From: Candidatus Melainabacteria bacterium
GTDB lineage: Bacteria > Cyanobacteriota > Vampirovibrionia > 2-02-FULL-35-15
NCBI GenBank assembly: GCA_016193285.1
Contig: JACPSL010000006.1
Span: 1 to 64,000, forward strand
DNA: 64,000 bases
Direction of reading: 5' to 3'
The notes under the pieces are model-generated. The model was not told where the DNA came from, did no database searches, and saw nothing but the letters and a program-made list of their open reading frames with translations. Every line of letters begins with the position of its first letter. The stretch's first letter is position 1. Position numbers and translations under genes: made by a program. Positions 50,450 to 59,342 of the stretch are shown here, in pieces.

Positions 50450-51658
50450 ATGAGATTTGCAAAAAGAATTAAATCATTGCCACCTTATTTATTTGCTGAA
50501 ATAGATAAAAAAAGACAAGCAGCAATTGCTAGGGGTGTAGACATTATAAATATGGGTATTGGAGATCCAGACCAGCCTACTTTTAAACATATAGTAGATG
50601 CAATGCATTCTGCAATTGATGATCCAAGTACTCATAATTATCCTCCTTATCAAGGAATGAAAGAATTTAAAGAAGCAGCAGTTAAATGGTTTGAAAATAG
50701 ATTTGGTCAAAAGTTTAATGCTGACACTGAATGTGTTTCATTGATTGGTTCAAAAGAAGCAATTCACAATTGTATTTTTGCAACAATTGATGAAGGAGAT
50801 ATCGCTTTATTGCCAGATCCTGCATACCCTGTGTATAAAAGCTCAACTGTTTTATGTGGTGGCAAACCTTATATTATTCCGCTTCTTGAAAAAAATAATT
50901 GGCTGCCAGATTTAACTAAAATACCAAACGATATTGCTCAAAAAGCAAACATTATAATGATAGATTACCCAAATAACCCTACCAGTGCAATTGCGCCACT
51001 TGAGTTTTATAATGAGCTAATTTCATTTGCAAAAAAATATGACATTATTGTTTTATCTGATAATGCTTATTCTGAACTAACTTTTAATGGATATAAAGCT
51101 CCTTCTGTTTTTGAAGCAAAAGGAGCAAGAGATATAGCTTTAGAATTTCACAGTCTAAGCAAAACATATAATATGACTGGCTGGAGAATTGGATTTGCAG
51201 TTGGAAATGAAAAAATTATAAAAGCATTAGGTACAGTAAAAACAAATATTGATAGTGGTATTTTTAAAGCAATTCAAAGAGCAGGAGTTGCTGCATTTAA
51301 TACTCCTAAAGAAATTATTGAAAAAAATAATTCTTTGTATAAAGAAAGAAGTAATGTTGCGATTAAAGATTTGAAAGAATTAGGCTGGAATATAAGAGAA
51401 CCTCTAAAAGCCACTTTTTATCTATGGTTGCCAATACCACCAAGCTTTAAAACATCTAGCGACTTTGCAACAGCTATGCTTGATAAATGTGGAATTGTTG
51501 TACCACCTGGAAGCGGGTATGGTGAGTATGGGGAAGGTTATTTTAGAATTGCACTAACCATTGATAAAAAAAGAATTGAAGAAGCTATTTTGAGAATGAA
51601 AAAAGAAGGTCTTGCTTATGAACAAAGAAGCTTTAATAGACAAGCTTCAAGAATATAA
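50450..51658 (+). CDS. dapL: LL-diaminopimelate aminotransferase-like enzyme
   Basis: A 402-residue fold-type I aminotransferase close to DapL, which forms LL-diaminopimelate directly from tetrahydrodipicolinate: LPPYLFAEIDKKRQAAIARGVDIINMGIGDPDQPTF, HNYPPYQGMKEFKEAA, YPNNPTSAIA and the PLP Lys in FHSLSKTYNMTGWRIGFAVG. It has a strong GGAGGTGAAACGGAGA region upstream. Its end overlaps comEC by 41 bp. A second paralogue is at 30958-32172; which one is the true DapL needs activity or phylogeny, but this one has the more canonical N-terminus. Confidence 0.82.
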   Translation: MRFAKRIKSLPPYLFAEIDKKRQAAIARGVDIINMGIGDPDQPTFKHIVDAMHSAIDDPSTHNYPPYQGMKEFKEAAVKWFENRFGQKFNADTECVSLIGSKEAIHNCIFATIDEGDIALLPDPAYPVYKSSTVLCGGKPYIIPLLEKNNWLPDLTKIPNDIAQKANIIMIDYPNNPTSAIAPLEFYNELISFAKKYDIIVLSDNAYSELTFNGYKAPSVFEAKGARDIALEFHSLSKTYNMTGWRIGFAVGNEKIIKALGTVKTNIDSGIFKAIQRAGVAAFNTPKEIIEKNNSLYKERSNVAIKDLKELGWNIREPLKATFYLWLPIPPSFKTSSDFATAMLDKCGIVVPPGSGYGEYGEGYFRIALTIDKKRIEEAILRMKKEGLAYEQRSFNRQASRI

Positions 51659-53690
51659 GAACCCTGTTTGTTTAATTACACTTGGAATATTAACTGGTTC
51701 TACTTTTTACTTTAAAAATATAACTATTTATCTTTTACTAGCAGTACTTGTAATTTTTAGTTTATTGTTTTTAGTTAGGACTATTGATAAAAAGAAGACA
51801 CTAATATTTCTAACATTTATTGTTTTTGGATTTACTTATTCAAAGTTTTTTATAAGACTGTCAACTACTAATTTAGACTACTTACTAAATAAGCAAAAAA
51901 TATACATTGGAGAGATATTAAGTACCCCTGAAGTACACAACTTATATAACAAAACATACATTATTAAATTAAATAGTATTTTAGATAAAAACAAAATTCT
52001 CAATTTATCAAAAAATAAAGTAAAAGTTATAGGTTCACATTATGAAGAATATAACATAGGTGATGTAATTCAAATAACTGGAAAGCTTGTAAAGCCAAAC
52101 CATGCATTGTTACCAGGATTGTTTGATGAAAGAAATTATTTATACACTAAAGGGATATTTTATAAATTAATAACAAGACCTGGAACACTTGTCTATTTAG
52201 ATACACCACCTTCAACATTTATTACAAGAAGTATTTATAAAATCAGGAGTAATTTAATTTCTACTAATAAGAAATATTTAAAAAAAGAAAATGAAAGTCT
52301 TGTAAATGCAATCTTATTAGGTTCAAAAGCAAGTAAGATTGATTTTAATTTAAAAGAAAAGATACAAAGTTTAGGTTTAAGTCATATAACAAGTGCATCT
52401 GGTTTTAACATAGCAGTTCTTGTTGGAGGTATTTTTTATTTTTTAAAATTATTTCATATGAGGAGCATATACCTGGTTTTATTTTCAATTCTTGCAGTTA
52501 TTCTTTATTCAATAATTGCAGATTTTTCAGCATCAATTATTCGAGCAAGTATTTTAATTATCTTAATTTTAATTGGAAATCTTTTTAATAAGAAAATAAA
52601 ACTACTACCTGCTATTTCTCTTATAATAATGTTATTTTTTATTTCAAGTCCATTAAATTTACTTGATATTGGTTTACAACTTTCATTACTTGCATTTTTA
52701 GGATTAGCATTGTTTGCAATTTCATTAATTAAGAAAGATAGCAGCCAGCTTAAAATAATAGCTTTGCAATCTTTATTTGCACAAATTATGACAGTACCAC
52801 TTATAATTTTTTACTTTCATAATTTACAAATAATGGCATTAATATCTAATTTAATTGCAGTACCACTTGCTTCAATAATATTAATATTAGGGTTAATTAA
52901 TATTTTGATTAACATTATTCCTCTTCTAGGTTTTTTAAATATAATCACAAGTGCCTTATTAAATATATCTTCTGACTTGTTTTTAAACTGGATAAATTTG
53001 TTAAGTAAAATTACTTTTAAAGAAATATTTATGCCAAGTATAAATTTTTATTTGTTGCTCCTAATCTACGTGTTAATTTTTTATGTTTTAATAATCATCT
53101 TTATTAAAGAGGCAAGAAAGAATCTTGTTTTATATGCAATTTTATTTATTGTTTTATTTTTAACCATTAATATATTAAATAATCAAAGTAACTATGTAAA
53201 AATATTTTGCATTCCAAAATACAACAATGAAGCTATTTTAATAGCACGTCCAAAAGAAAAACCAATTTATTTATCAAATTACATTAATGAAAAAGACAAA
53301 AAACAAATAAAAGATTTCTTAAGATTAAACAATATTCAATCAAATTGCTTATTTTTTAATACAAAAAACTTTAAAGATGAAATATTGATTCAATATAAAA
53401 ATTTTTCCTTTAAGATAATTACTAATTTAAATAAAGAATTTAAAGGAGATGTAGAATTTTTAAAATTACCATTACTAATGAAAGAAGCTCCACCATTAAA
53501 AAGTGTTCTTATGTCTTACCCTAAAGTTTTAATAGTTAATGATTATAAAAAACTTTCTAAAAAATCAAAAAAAGATATTGATTGGTTAAAATCCTTGCCA
53601 ATTAAAATATTATACTTAAGTAAAACTGGTACTATAACAATATTCAGTAATGGAAAAAAATCTTTTTATGAAGAAGGTACTAGTAATTGA
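51618..53690 (+). CDS. comEC: ComEC/Rec2-like DNA uptake channel, degenerate C-terminus
   Basis: A membrane protein of about 690 residues. I take the ATG at 51618 (MNKEALIDKLQEY); a TTG two codons upstream is possible. It has an N-terminal DUF4131 region, an OB-like segment (ILSTPEVHNLYNKTYIIKLN), the ComEC domain (LGLSHITSASGFNIAVLVGGIFYF, ADFSASIIRASILI, PLNLLDIGLQLSLLAFLG) and about ten helices. The C-terminal part (residues 530-691) shows no HxHxDH metallo-hydrolase motif. ComEC imports single-stranded DNA in natural transformation. It overlaps dapL and the ROK gene. Confidence 0.85.
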   Translation: MNKEALIDKLQEYKNPVCLITLGILTGSTFYFKNITIYLLLAVLVIFSLLFLVRTIDKKKTLIFLTFIVFGFTYSKFFIRLSTTNLDYLLNKQKIYIGEILSTPEVHNLYNKTYIIKLNSILDKNKILNLSKNKVKVIGSHYEEYNIGDVIQITGKLVKPNHALLPGLFDERNYLYTKGIFYKLITRPGTLVYLDTPPSTFITRSIYKIRSNLISTNKKYLKKENESLVNAILLGSKASKIDFNLKEKIQSLGLSHITSASGFNIAVLVGGIFYFLKLFHMRSIYLVLFSILAVILYSIIADFSASIIRASILIILILIGNLFNKKIKLLPAISLIIMLFFISSPLNLLDIGLQLSLLAFLGLALFAISLIKKDSSQLKIIALQSLFAQIMTVPLIIFYFHNLQIMALISNLIAVPLASIILILGLINILINIIPLLGFLNIITSALLNISSDLFLNWINLLSKITFKEIFMPSINFYLLLLIYVLIFYVLIIIFIKEARKNLVLYAILFIVLFLTINILNNQSNYVKIFCIPKYNNEAILIARPKEKPIYLSNYINEKDKKQIKDFLRLNNIQSNCLFFNTKNFKDEILIQYKNFSFKIITNLNKEFKGDVEFLKLPLLMKEAPPLKSVLMSYPKVLIVNDYKKLSKKSKKDIDWLKSLPIKILYLSKTGTITIFSNGKKSFYEEGTSN

Positions 53691-54417
53691 TATTGGTGGC
53701 ACAAAGACAAATGTTTCACTTGTCACTGGTACAAATACTAAAATAAAGATTTTAGATTCAGATGTTTTTCCAACAAATAAAAATCCTGAATTAGAAATAA
53801 AAGAAATAAATTCTATTTATACTTCTATGAATAAGCAAGCTAATGACTTATCTTTAAGCTTGCCAGGAAAATGGAATAAAGATGGGGTTTTAAAAGAAAG
53901 CCTTTTTCTTAGTAATTGGATAGAATATCCCTTTATAAAAAAATTATCTGATAATTTAAAAATTAAAAATTATGTGTGGGAGACTGATGTAATTTGTGGA
54001 GCGTTAGGTGAATATCACACAGGGAAATTTCAGAATGGCTCAATGTTGTACATAAATTTAGGCACAGGAATTAGTGCAGCATTAATCAAGAATGGAAAAC
54101 CATTTAAAGATCCAAAACTTACACTAAGGCTACAAAAAATGGTTTTTTCTTCTGGTGAAAAATTATATTCTGCAATAGACATTATTTCTAAGTCACCTTT
54201 TCAACTTGCTAGCTGGCTAATTAATTTATATTATTTATTTGCACCAGATGTAATTGTACTAAATGGCGGGCTAACGTATGACTGGGATGTACTTGCTTCT
54301 AAAGCAGCCCGGATTGCAAAAGAAAAAATAAAGAATGATATAAAAATTCTGCCAAGTAAATTAAAAGAACTAGCACCTATTTATGGAGCTTATTTAAACC
54401 GAAATAACTTCTTTTAA
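53668..54417 (+). CDS. ROK/glucokinase-like sugar kinase
   Basis: A 249-residue kinase of the actin-like ATPase fold: MKKVLVIDIGGTKTNVSLV (phosphate-1 motif), LSLPGKWNKDG, YINLGTGISAALIKNG (phosphate-2 region) and APDVIVLNGGLTYDWDVL (adenosine motif). The start at 53668 places the IDIGGTKT motif at the usual distance; an upstream ATG at 53650 adds six residues. The CxCGxxGCxE zinc motif of typical ROK proteins is absent (VICGALGEYHTG instead), so it is a glucokinase-like variant of unsure substrate. It overlaps comEC by 23 bp and convergent nfu by 24 bp. Confidence 0.75.
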   Translation: MKKVLVIDIGGTKTNVSLVTGTNTKIKILDSDVFPTNKNPELEIKEINSIYTSMNKQANDLSLSLPGKWNKDGVLKESLFLSNWIEYPFIKKLSDNLKIKNYVWETDVICGALGEYHTGKFQNGSMLYINLGTGISAALIKNGKPFKDPKLTLRLQKMVFSSGEKLYSAIDIISKSPFQLASWLINLYYLFAPDVIVLNGGLTYDWDVLASKAARIAKEKIKNDIKILPSKLKELAPIYGAYLNRNNFF

Positions 54418-54954
54418 TTCTGGTATCTGTCTTTTAAGCATTGTTTCAATACCTGCTTTTAAAGTCATTATAGAGCTTGGACAAGAACTACAAGCTCCTT
54501 GTAAATGTAATCTTAGTATCCCGTCCTCATAGCTATCAAAAATTACATCACCACCATCACTAGCTATTGCAGGTCTAATTTGATTATCTAATATGTCTAA
54601 AATCTTTTGTTCAGTATTACTTCTTATCCTATCTTCACTAACATTAACATTCAATACAACAGGCTTTCCTGAAACAAGGTGACTCTCAATAGCTGTACAT
54701 AGCTTATCGTAAATATTTTCCCATGACATATCAGGATTTTTTGTAATAGTAATAAAATTTTTCCCAATAAAAACTTCTTTAACAAATTCAATATTAAATA
54801 ATTTTTCTGCTAAGGGAGAATTTTTAGTACTTTCTTTATTTGGAAAATCATACGTTCCATTTTCAATAAGTATCCTGTCTAAAACAAACTTTAATGCATT
54901 GGGATTTGGGGTACCTTCTGTATAGATTTTAATTTCTTTATTTTGGCCTGTCAT
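54394..54954 (-). CDS. nfu: Nfu-type iron-sulfur scaffold protein
   Basis: A 186-residue protein with an N-terminal Nfu_N domain (IYTEGTPNPNALKFVLDRILIENGTYDF, FIGKNFITITKNPDMSWENI) and a C-terminal NifU-like domain (ILDNQIRPAIASDGGDVIFDSYEDGILRLHLQGACSSCPSS), whose CxxC (C-S-S-C) holds a 4Fe-4S cluster for delivery to client proteins. Two-domain Nfu proteins are known in many bacteria and in mitochondria. No isc or suf gene lies in the window. Confidence 0.93.
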   Translation of the reverse strand: MTGQNKEIKIYTEGTPNPNALKFVLDRILIENGTYDFPNKESTKNSPLAEKLFNIEFVKEVFIGKNFITITKNPDMSWENIYDKLCTAIESHLVSGKPVVLNVNVSEDRIRSNTEQKILDILDNQIRPAIASDGGDVIFDSYEDGILRLHLQGACSSCPSSIMTLKAGIETMLKRQIPELKEVISV

Positions 54955-54990
54955 TTTAAACCTAAGATAATTGTATCAAGTTAAAAACAA

Positions 54991-57393
54991 TTATGCAGCT
55001 GCTTTTACTTCTGCTGATTCAAAACGTCTGTTTCTAACTTTTACTCTTAATTCAGTTTCAAAAGGTATTGTAAGTTTATTAACCTCTTCTTGAGTTTCTT
55101 CATATTGCTTTGGATCCTGATATTTCATAACCCTTTCTCTGTATTCTAGAAATTCCATTTTTCTTCCATCTTCTAAAAGAACCATAATTCTTGTTCTTGG
55201 ATTTTTAGCTGAATAACCACAGTATGCATTTTCACCACCAAACAGTATTCTTATTACAAAGGTATATTCATCACCATTGATACTTTCTAAACCAATTTTT
55301 ACTCTACCATCAAATTCTCTTTCAGTTAATTTCCTTGCTTCTTCAAGAGAAATGTTTGCAGCATCAGCACCTAACAAGTAAACTATTTTTTGAGCTTTGA
55401 GCAATGGGTCGTAATTATATCTTAAGTTAAACTTATATCTGTCATACAGCATTGAAAAAGCTTTAACAGCTCCATCAGGTTTAAATATCTGCAAAGGTCT
55501 TCCATATTCATCTTCTACAAAAGTTATACTCTCAAAGAACTCACTGTAATCATCCAGGCTCCAGGCAGGAAAGTCGTTAGGATCTGTACTATTAAAATCT
55601 CCCCCATTAGATTTTGCATACTCTAAGAAATCAAATATTTTCCATCTAAGTGGTGTTTTATGACCCAGAATATCTTTTACTTTTTCTAAAAGCTCTTTAG
55701 CTTTTCTATTACCATCAACTTCTCCATAGCGTTCAACAAAATCAGTAATTATAGCCTGGCAAATATCTGAATTCGTATCTTTCAATAACTTCATAGTTTC
55801 TTCATCATTGTTAAGTCCTCTAATAGATTCTTCCCCAAGATGTGATCTTGCTATGTGACCAGCATCGTGAACTAACATAGCTACTTTTAGTGCAAGTCTG
55901 TTTTCTAAATAAAAAGTTTTTATGCTTTCTGGAGTGGATGGATTATTTATGATGTTTTTTTTCATAACTTGATCAAATAATATTGCAAGTGTGCAAACTC
56001 TTTTACTATGAGTAAATCTTTCTAAATCTCCCCTGTTTGGAAATAAAGGGCTTGGGAATCCTGCTTGAGATTTCTCTTTCATTTTTTGGAATGTTGGAGT
56101 AGCAGTAATTTGCATGAATAATTTTCCATCTTGATCTTCTTCGATAATTTTATCAAACTTATCGCTCTTGTGAGGTTTTGGACTTGTACTTTGTAAAAAC
56201 TCATAAATTGATTTCCATGCTTCCTTAGGATTTAAGATTACTTCCATTACTCTTTTTTTAAATGGACCAAATGAATCAGGCTTAAAAAACTTAAGTCCTG
56301 ATTGAGCAGTAAAACCTAAGAATGCAAATGCTGCACCACAAGCACGTACTGCCATTGCAAGTGGATATAAAAACCCATTTTGAGAATCTAATCCTAAACC
56401 TTTTAAGGCAAGTAAAAAGTTATTTACACCTAGTACTGGTGATGCTAATTGTTTAAAGTATCCCTCAGAACGCATTGAATAATCTTCAGCTTTTATTCTT
56501 CCACCAAAATCATCTGCTCTTTCAGCAACAACCTTTCCATCTCTAAAAAGTGCAATTAAATTTAAAAGTGAAAATGCACTATAAGGAATATAAGCTAAAG
56601 ATCTCACAGACTCAGACATCTTTTCTGCAAACATAGAACCAACACCTAACAAACCTCCAGCAGCGATTAAACCACCTCCAGCTTTTTGAAATAAAGCATA
56701 TGGCTCATCAACTACCAATCTTTTCCATGACTTGGGAGATGAAATATTTTTTGCAAAATTTATAACTGCTTGTTCAACAGGCATTAAAAATTTTAAAGAT
56801 GAAAAATTAGGATGATTAAATATTGAATGTTGAACTGCAAATGCATTTTGAGAATCACGGTCTCTAACCTGTCCCATTCCTATAGAAGCTATCCCATCAG
56901 CAATTGAAAACCCAGCAAGCCAGTGTATTTTATCTAAACCTAAATAACTAAATAATCCCATTCCAAGATTACCAATACTCCAATAAGGACTTTCATGTGC
57001 AAGTCCAGTTAAGCCACCAGCAATTGAAGATTTTGTATAGCCTTTGCCTAAGAGATTAAATGCTTCATCTTTGTCAGCCATTCCAAACACACTAAGAGCG
57101 AGCTTCCCTGCAGCATAAAACAAACCTAAAACAGCCCAGAAATTTAAAACAACAGCTCCACTTGTAGCTGCTATTCTTCCCATTCTTAAAAGCTTTAGCT
57201 TTTCAGGATCTTCATAGTAGTCTTTTATTGTTGCTATTCCTGGTACAAATTTATTTGTTAGATTTTCTTGTTCTGGACTTAATGTAGTTGGAGTTTTAAA
57301 TTCTTCTTGTGGATTTGGACCGTAAGATTTTTCAGGTACATAAGTACCGGCTTGTTCTTGAACTTTACTTCGGGCAACAGGAGAAAGTTCCAT
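54991..57393 (-). CDS. large membrane-associated protein with SAMHD1/dGTPase-like HD domain
   Basis: An 800-residue protein. Residues 85-380 hold Gly/Ala-rich hydrophobic segments (SGAVVLNFWAVLGLFYAAGK, GGGLIAAGGLLGVGSMFA, FLYPLAMAVRACGAAFAFLGF), plausible membrane or membrane-binding helices. Residues 455-620 carry an HD-superfamily domain: H462 in RFTHSKRVCTLA, H509-D510 in MLVHDAGHIARSHLGEES with H513, and D588 in KIFDFLEYA. The R-F-x-H-S and HDxGHxxxSH-x-x-E pattern resembles dGTPase/SAMHD1-type dNTP or nucleotide hydrolases. No family for the whole chain is recognised. Alone on its strand. Confidence 0.75.
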   Translation of the reverse strand: MELSPVARSKVQEQAGTYVPEKSYGPNPQEEFKTPTTLSPEQENLTNKFVPGIATIKDYYEDPEKLKLLRMGRIAATSGAVVLNFWAVLGLFYAAGKLALSVFGMADKDEAFNLLGKGYTKSSIAGGLTGLAHESPYWSIGNLGMGLFSYLGLDKIHWLAGFSIADGIASIGMGQVRDRDSQNAFAVQHSIFNHPNFSSLKFLMPVEQAVINFAKNISSPKSWKRLVVDEPYALFQKAGGGLIAAGGLLGVGSMFAEKMSESVRSLAYIPYSAFSLLNLIALFRDGKVVAERADDFGGRIKAEDYSMRSEGYFKQLASPVLGVNNFLLALKGLGLDSQNGFLYPLAMAVRACGAAFAFLGFTAQSGLKFFKPDSFGPFKKRVMEVILNPKEAWKSIYEFLQSTSPKPHKSDKFDKIIEEDQDGKLFMQITATPTFQKMKEKSQAGFPSPLFPNRGDLERFTHSKRVCTLAILFDQVMKKNIINNPSTPESIKTFYLENRLALKVAMLVHDAGHIARSHLGEESIRGLNNDEETMKLLKDTNSDICQAIITDFVERYGEVDGNRKAKELLEKVKDILGHKTPLRWKIFDFLEYAKSNGGDFNSTDPNDFPAWSLDDYSEFFESITFVEDEYGRPLQIFKPDGAVKAFSMLYDRYKFNLRYNYDPLLKAQKIVYLLGADAANISLEEARKLTEREFDGRVKIGLESINGDEYTFVIRILFGGENAYCGYSAKNPRTRIMVLLEDGRKMEFLEYRERVMKYQDPKQYEETQEEVNKLTIPFETELRVKVRNRRFESAEVKAAA

Positions 57394-57581
57394 CTATTGT
57401 CCTTTACCTACTATATCTAGTGTTAAATTAAGCTCTCCTCTTTGACTGCACACTAAATATTAGACTATATATATTTTTCAAAGTCAATACTTAAAAACTA
57501 CAAATTTTATAATTTTTTTAGATTTTGAATAAAAAAAATATCAGTTTTGTATGTTAATTGTAGTTTCTAAGCTTTGTAATC

Positions 57582-58109
57582 TTACTTAGCCTTTACTTTA
57601 AAAATATTTGATGTCTGACCACTTGGTGTTACAACATGGAATGTATGTTTTCCAGGTGTATTAAAAGTAACATTTTCAATAACAATTTTCTTTGTGCCTA
57701 TAACCTCATGCTCAATATGTGGTGTGCTTTCAATACTGACACTGTCTATATGTAAAAAATTATCTGCAGAAAAGTTTTTACCCAAGATTGTAACTTTTAT
57801 TTCTTTACCGATGGCAAAAACAGATGGTTTTACACGAACAATTTTAGGTATCATGCCACGTAAGAGGTCAAATAATTCTGGAAACTTTTCTCTTAAGTCA
57901 TTAGTTATTGTTTCATTTGCAGCTTCAAATGCTTCTCCAAATTCATTCCTTGGTCCACCTCCACTAGGATTTATATGACATACGCTGCACATGTTTTTCA
58001 TTTCTGGTCTTGCAAGCTTATCGTTATTAAATATTTCCAGATCATGTGGATTAGAAGAAGCTTTAAGCGGAAAGAAAATTAATACCAAAACCAGGATTAG
58101 AATTTGCAT
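57582..58109 (-). CDS. exported CxxCH protein with IPT/TIG domain, paralogue B
   Basis: A 175-residue paralogue of the protein at 49850: signal peptide (ILILVLVLIFFPLKASS), a CSVCH motif (C41, C44, H45) in NMCSVCHINPSGGGPRNEFG, then a TIG-like domain (KPSVFAIGKEIKVTILGKNFSADNFLHIDS). The same DLEIFN-x4-ARPE start and FPELFDLLRG helix occur in both. This copy stands alone, next to tRNA-Arg, so the pair arose by duplication and dispersal. A single heme c or a redox disulfide is possible. Confidence 0.78.
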   Translation of the reverse strand: MQILILVLVLIFFPLKASSNPHDLEIFNNDKLARPEMKNMCSVCHINPSGGGPRNEFGEAFEAANETITNDLREKFPELFDLLRGMIPKIVRVKPSVFAIGKEIKVTILGKNFSADNFLHIDSVSIESTPHIEHEVIGTKKIVIENVTFNTPGKHTFHVVTPSGQTSNIFKVKAK

Positions 58110-58212
58110 GTTTATTTATACCTCCTTGAATGACTCATAATTCTTTCTCTATTATCTCATACCCCTACCCATAATAGATGAAAATTTTAAATTACCAAGT
58201 TCAATTAAAGAG

Positions 58213-58254
58213 TTTCATTTAAAGCAATATCAAATTTATTTTTATTAAATGAAA
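58213..58254. repeat. AT-rich inverted repeat
   Basis: TTTCATTTAA at 58213-58222 and TTAAATGAAA at 58245-58254 form perfect 10-bp arms with a 22-base loop in the spacer between the CxxCH/IPT gene and tRNA-Arg. Such AT-only symmetry is weak evidence for function; it may be an operator or chance. Confidence 0.35.
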
Positions 58255-58287
58255 AGTAAACAAGAAAAAGGAGAAACATTCTAGAAT

Positions 58288-58361
58288 TACCCTCGACAGG
58301 AATTGAACCTGCGACCTAGGCGTTAGGAGTGCCTTGCTCTATCCAACTGAGCTACGAGGGC
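58288..58361 (-). tRNA. tRNA-Arg (CCT)
   Basis: A 74-nt minus-strand cloverleaf: acceptor GCCCTCG/CGAGGGT, D arm GCTCAGTTGGATAGAGC, anticodon loop CTCCTAA with CCT (Arg, AGG codon), T arm CAGGTTCAATTCCTG, discriminator A; CCA not encoded. One G-T pair in the acceptor. It stands alone between the CxxCH/IPT gene and the TIM-barrel gene. Confidence 0.93.
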
Positions 58362-58472
58362 AAATCCCTAAAACAAATCTATTATATAACCACTACCTTT
58401 ATAGAGATTAGTTAGATAATTAACGTCTATTGGGTATGTATAGTTAAAATGTTTGATTTTATTCTTTAAATT

Positions 58473-59339
58473 ATGGTTAAGAAAAAAAATATAAATAAAT
58501 TACAATTTAGGCCTAAGCATTTTTGTTTTTGTTTGGCTTTAATGTTTTTATTTTTCATGGTTTTACCAACCTATGCAGAAAAACCTGTTACATATGGTAA
58601 AGGAATTTGGCTTAATGTTTGGAATTATCCTCCAAGTCCAGAAATATTTTGTGAATATCTAAAGTCAAAAGGGATAGATACAATTTATCTTCAAATATCC
58701 AGATCAAATATGCCTGCAATTAAAGATCCCTTAAAACTAAATAAGATAATTGCATCTGCACATAGCCGTGATATTAGGGTTATTGGTTGGACATATTCTT
58801 TTTTAAGAGTTCCCATTGCAGATGCCCAGAAATTTATCCGAGCTGTTTTTTATAAAACACCTAATGGTGATTCATTAGATGGTATGGCTGTCGACATAGA
58901 AGAAGTTACTGATTCTCGCTCTATAGAAACTTTTGCAAAAGTAGTTAGAAAATCTGTAGGGAAAAATTATCCTTTAATTGCAATTACTTTTTCTCCGTTT
59001 TTAAAAAGAGGAAGTCCTAAAAGTTATGCTTGGAAAACCATTGCAAATAATTTTGATGTTATTGCTCCAATGATATATTGGCATGGTTTTGTAAAACTTC
59101 GTTCTGAAAAAGGTGCATATAACTATACACTCCAAACAATTGCAAAAATAAAAGAGTACACGCAAAGAAATGATTTAAAGATTCATTTAATTGGCGATGG
59201 ACAAAAGACATCAAGAGAAGAAATAACAGGTTTTTTAAAAGCTGCAAGTAAATATGGTGCAGATGCAGGCATAAGCTTGTATCCATGGTATGTCCCAAAA
59301 GAGCATCAGCTTGATACTTTAGGAATGTTTAACTTCTAA
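58473..59339 (+). CDS. secreted TIM-barrel-like, putative glycosyl hydrolase
   Basis: A 288-residue protein with a signal peptide (FCFCLALMFLFFMVLPTYA, about 17-35). The rest has the alternating strands of a TIM barrel: KGIWLNVWNYPPSPEIFCEY, GIDTIYLQISRSN, IRVIGWTYSFL, LDGMAVDIEEVTD, YPLIAITFSPF, DVIAPMIYWHGF, LKIHLIGDGQKT, DAGISLYPWYVP. D and E in VDIEEVT and the MIYWH segment fit glycoside-hydrolase-like catalytic pockets. The family and substrate are not identifiable from sequence. It converges with the dead recombinase gene 3 bp away. Confidence 0.7.
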   Translation: MVKKKNINKLQFRPKHFCFCLALMFLFFMVLPTYAEKPVTYGKGIWLNVWNYPPSPEIFCEYLKSKGIDTIYLQISRSNMPAIKDPLKLNKIIASAHSRDIRVIGWTYSFLRVPIADAQKFIRAVFYKTPNGDSLDGMAVDIEEVTDSRSIETFAKVVRKSVGKNYPLIAITFSPFLKRGSPKSYAWKTIANNFDVIAPMIYWHGFVKLRSEKGAYNYTLQTIAKIKEYTQRNDLKIHLIGDGQKTSREEITGFLKAASKYGADAGISLYPWYVPKEHQLDTLGMFNF

Positions 59340-59342
59340 ATA

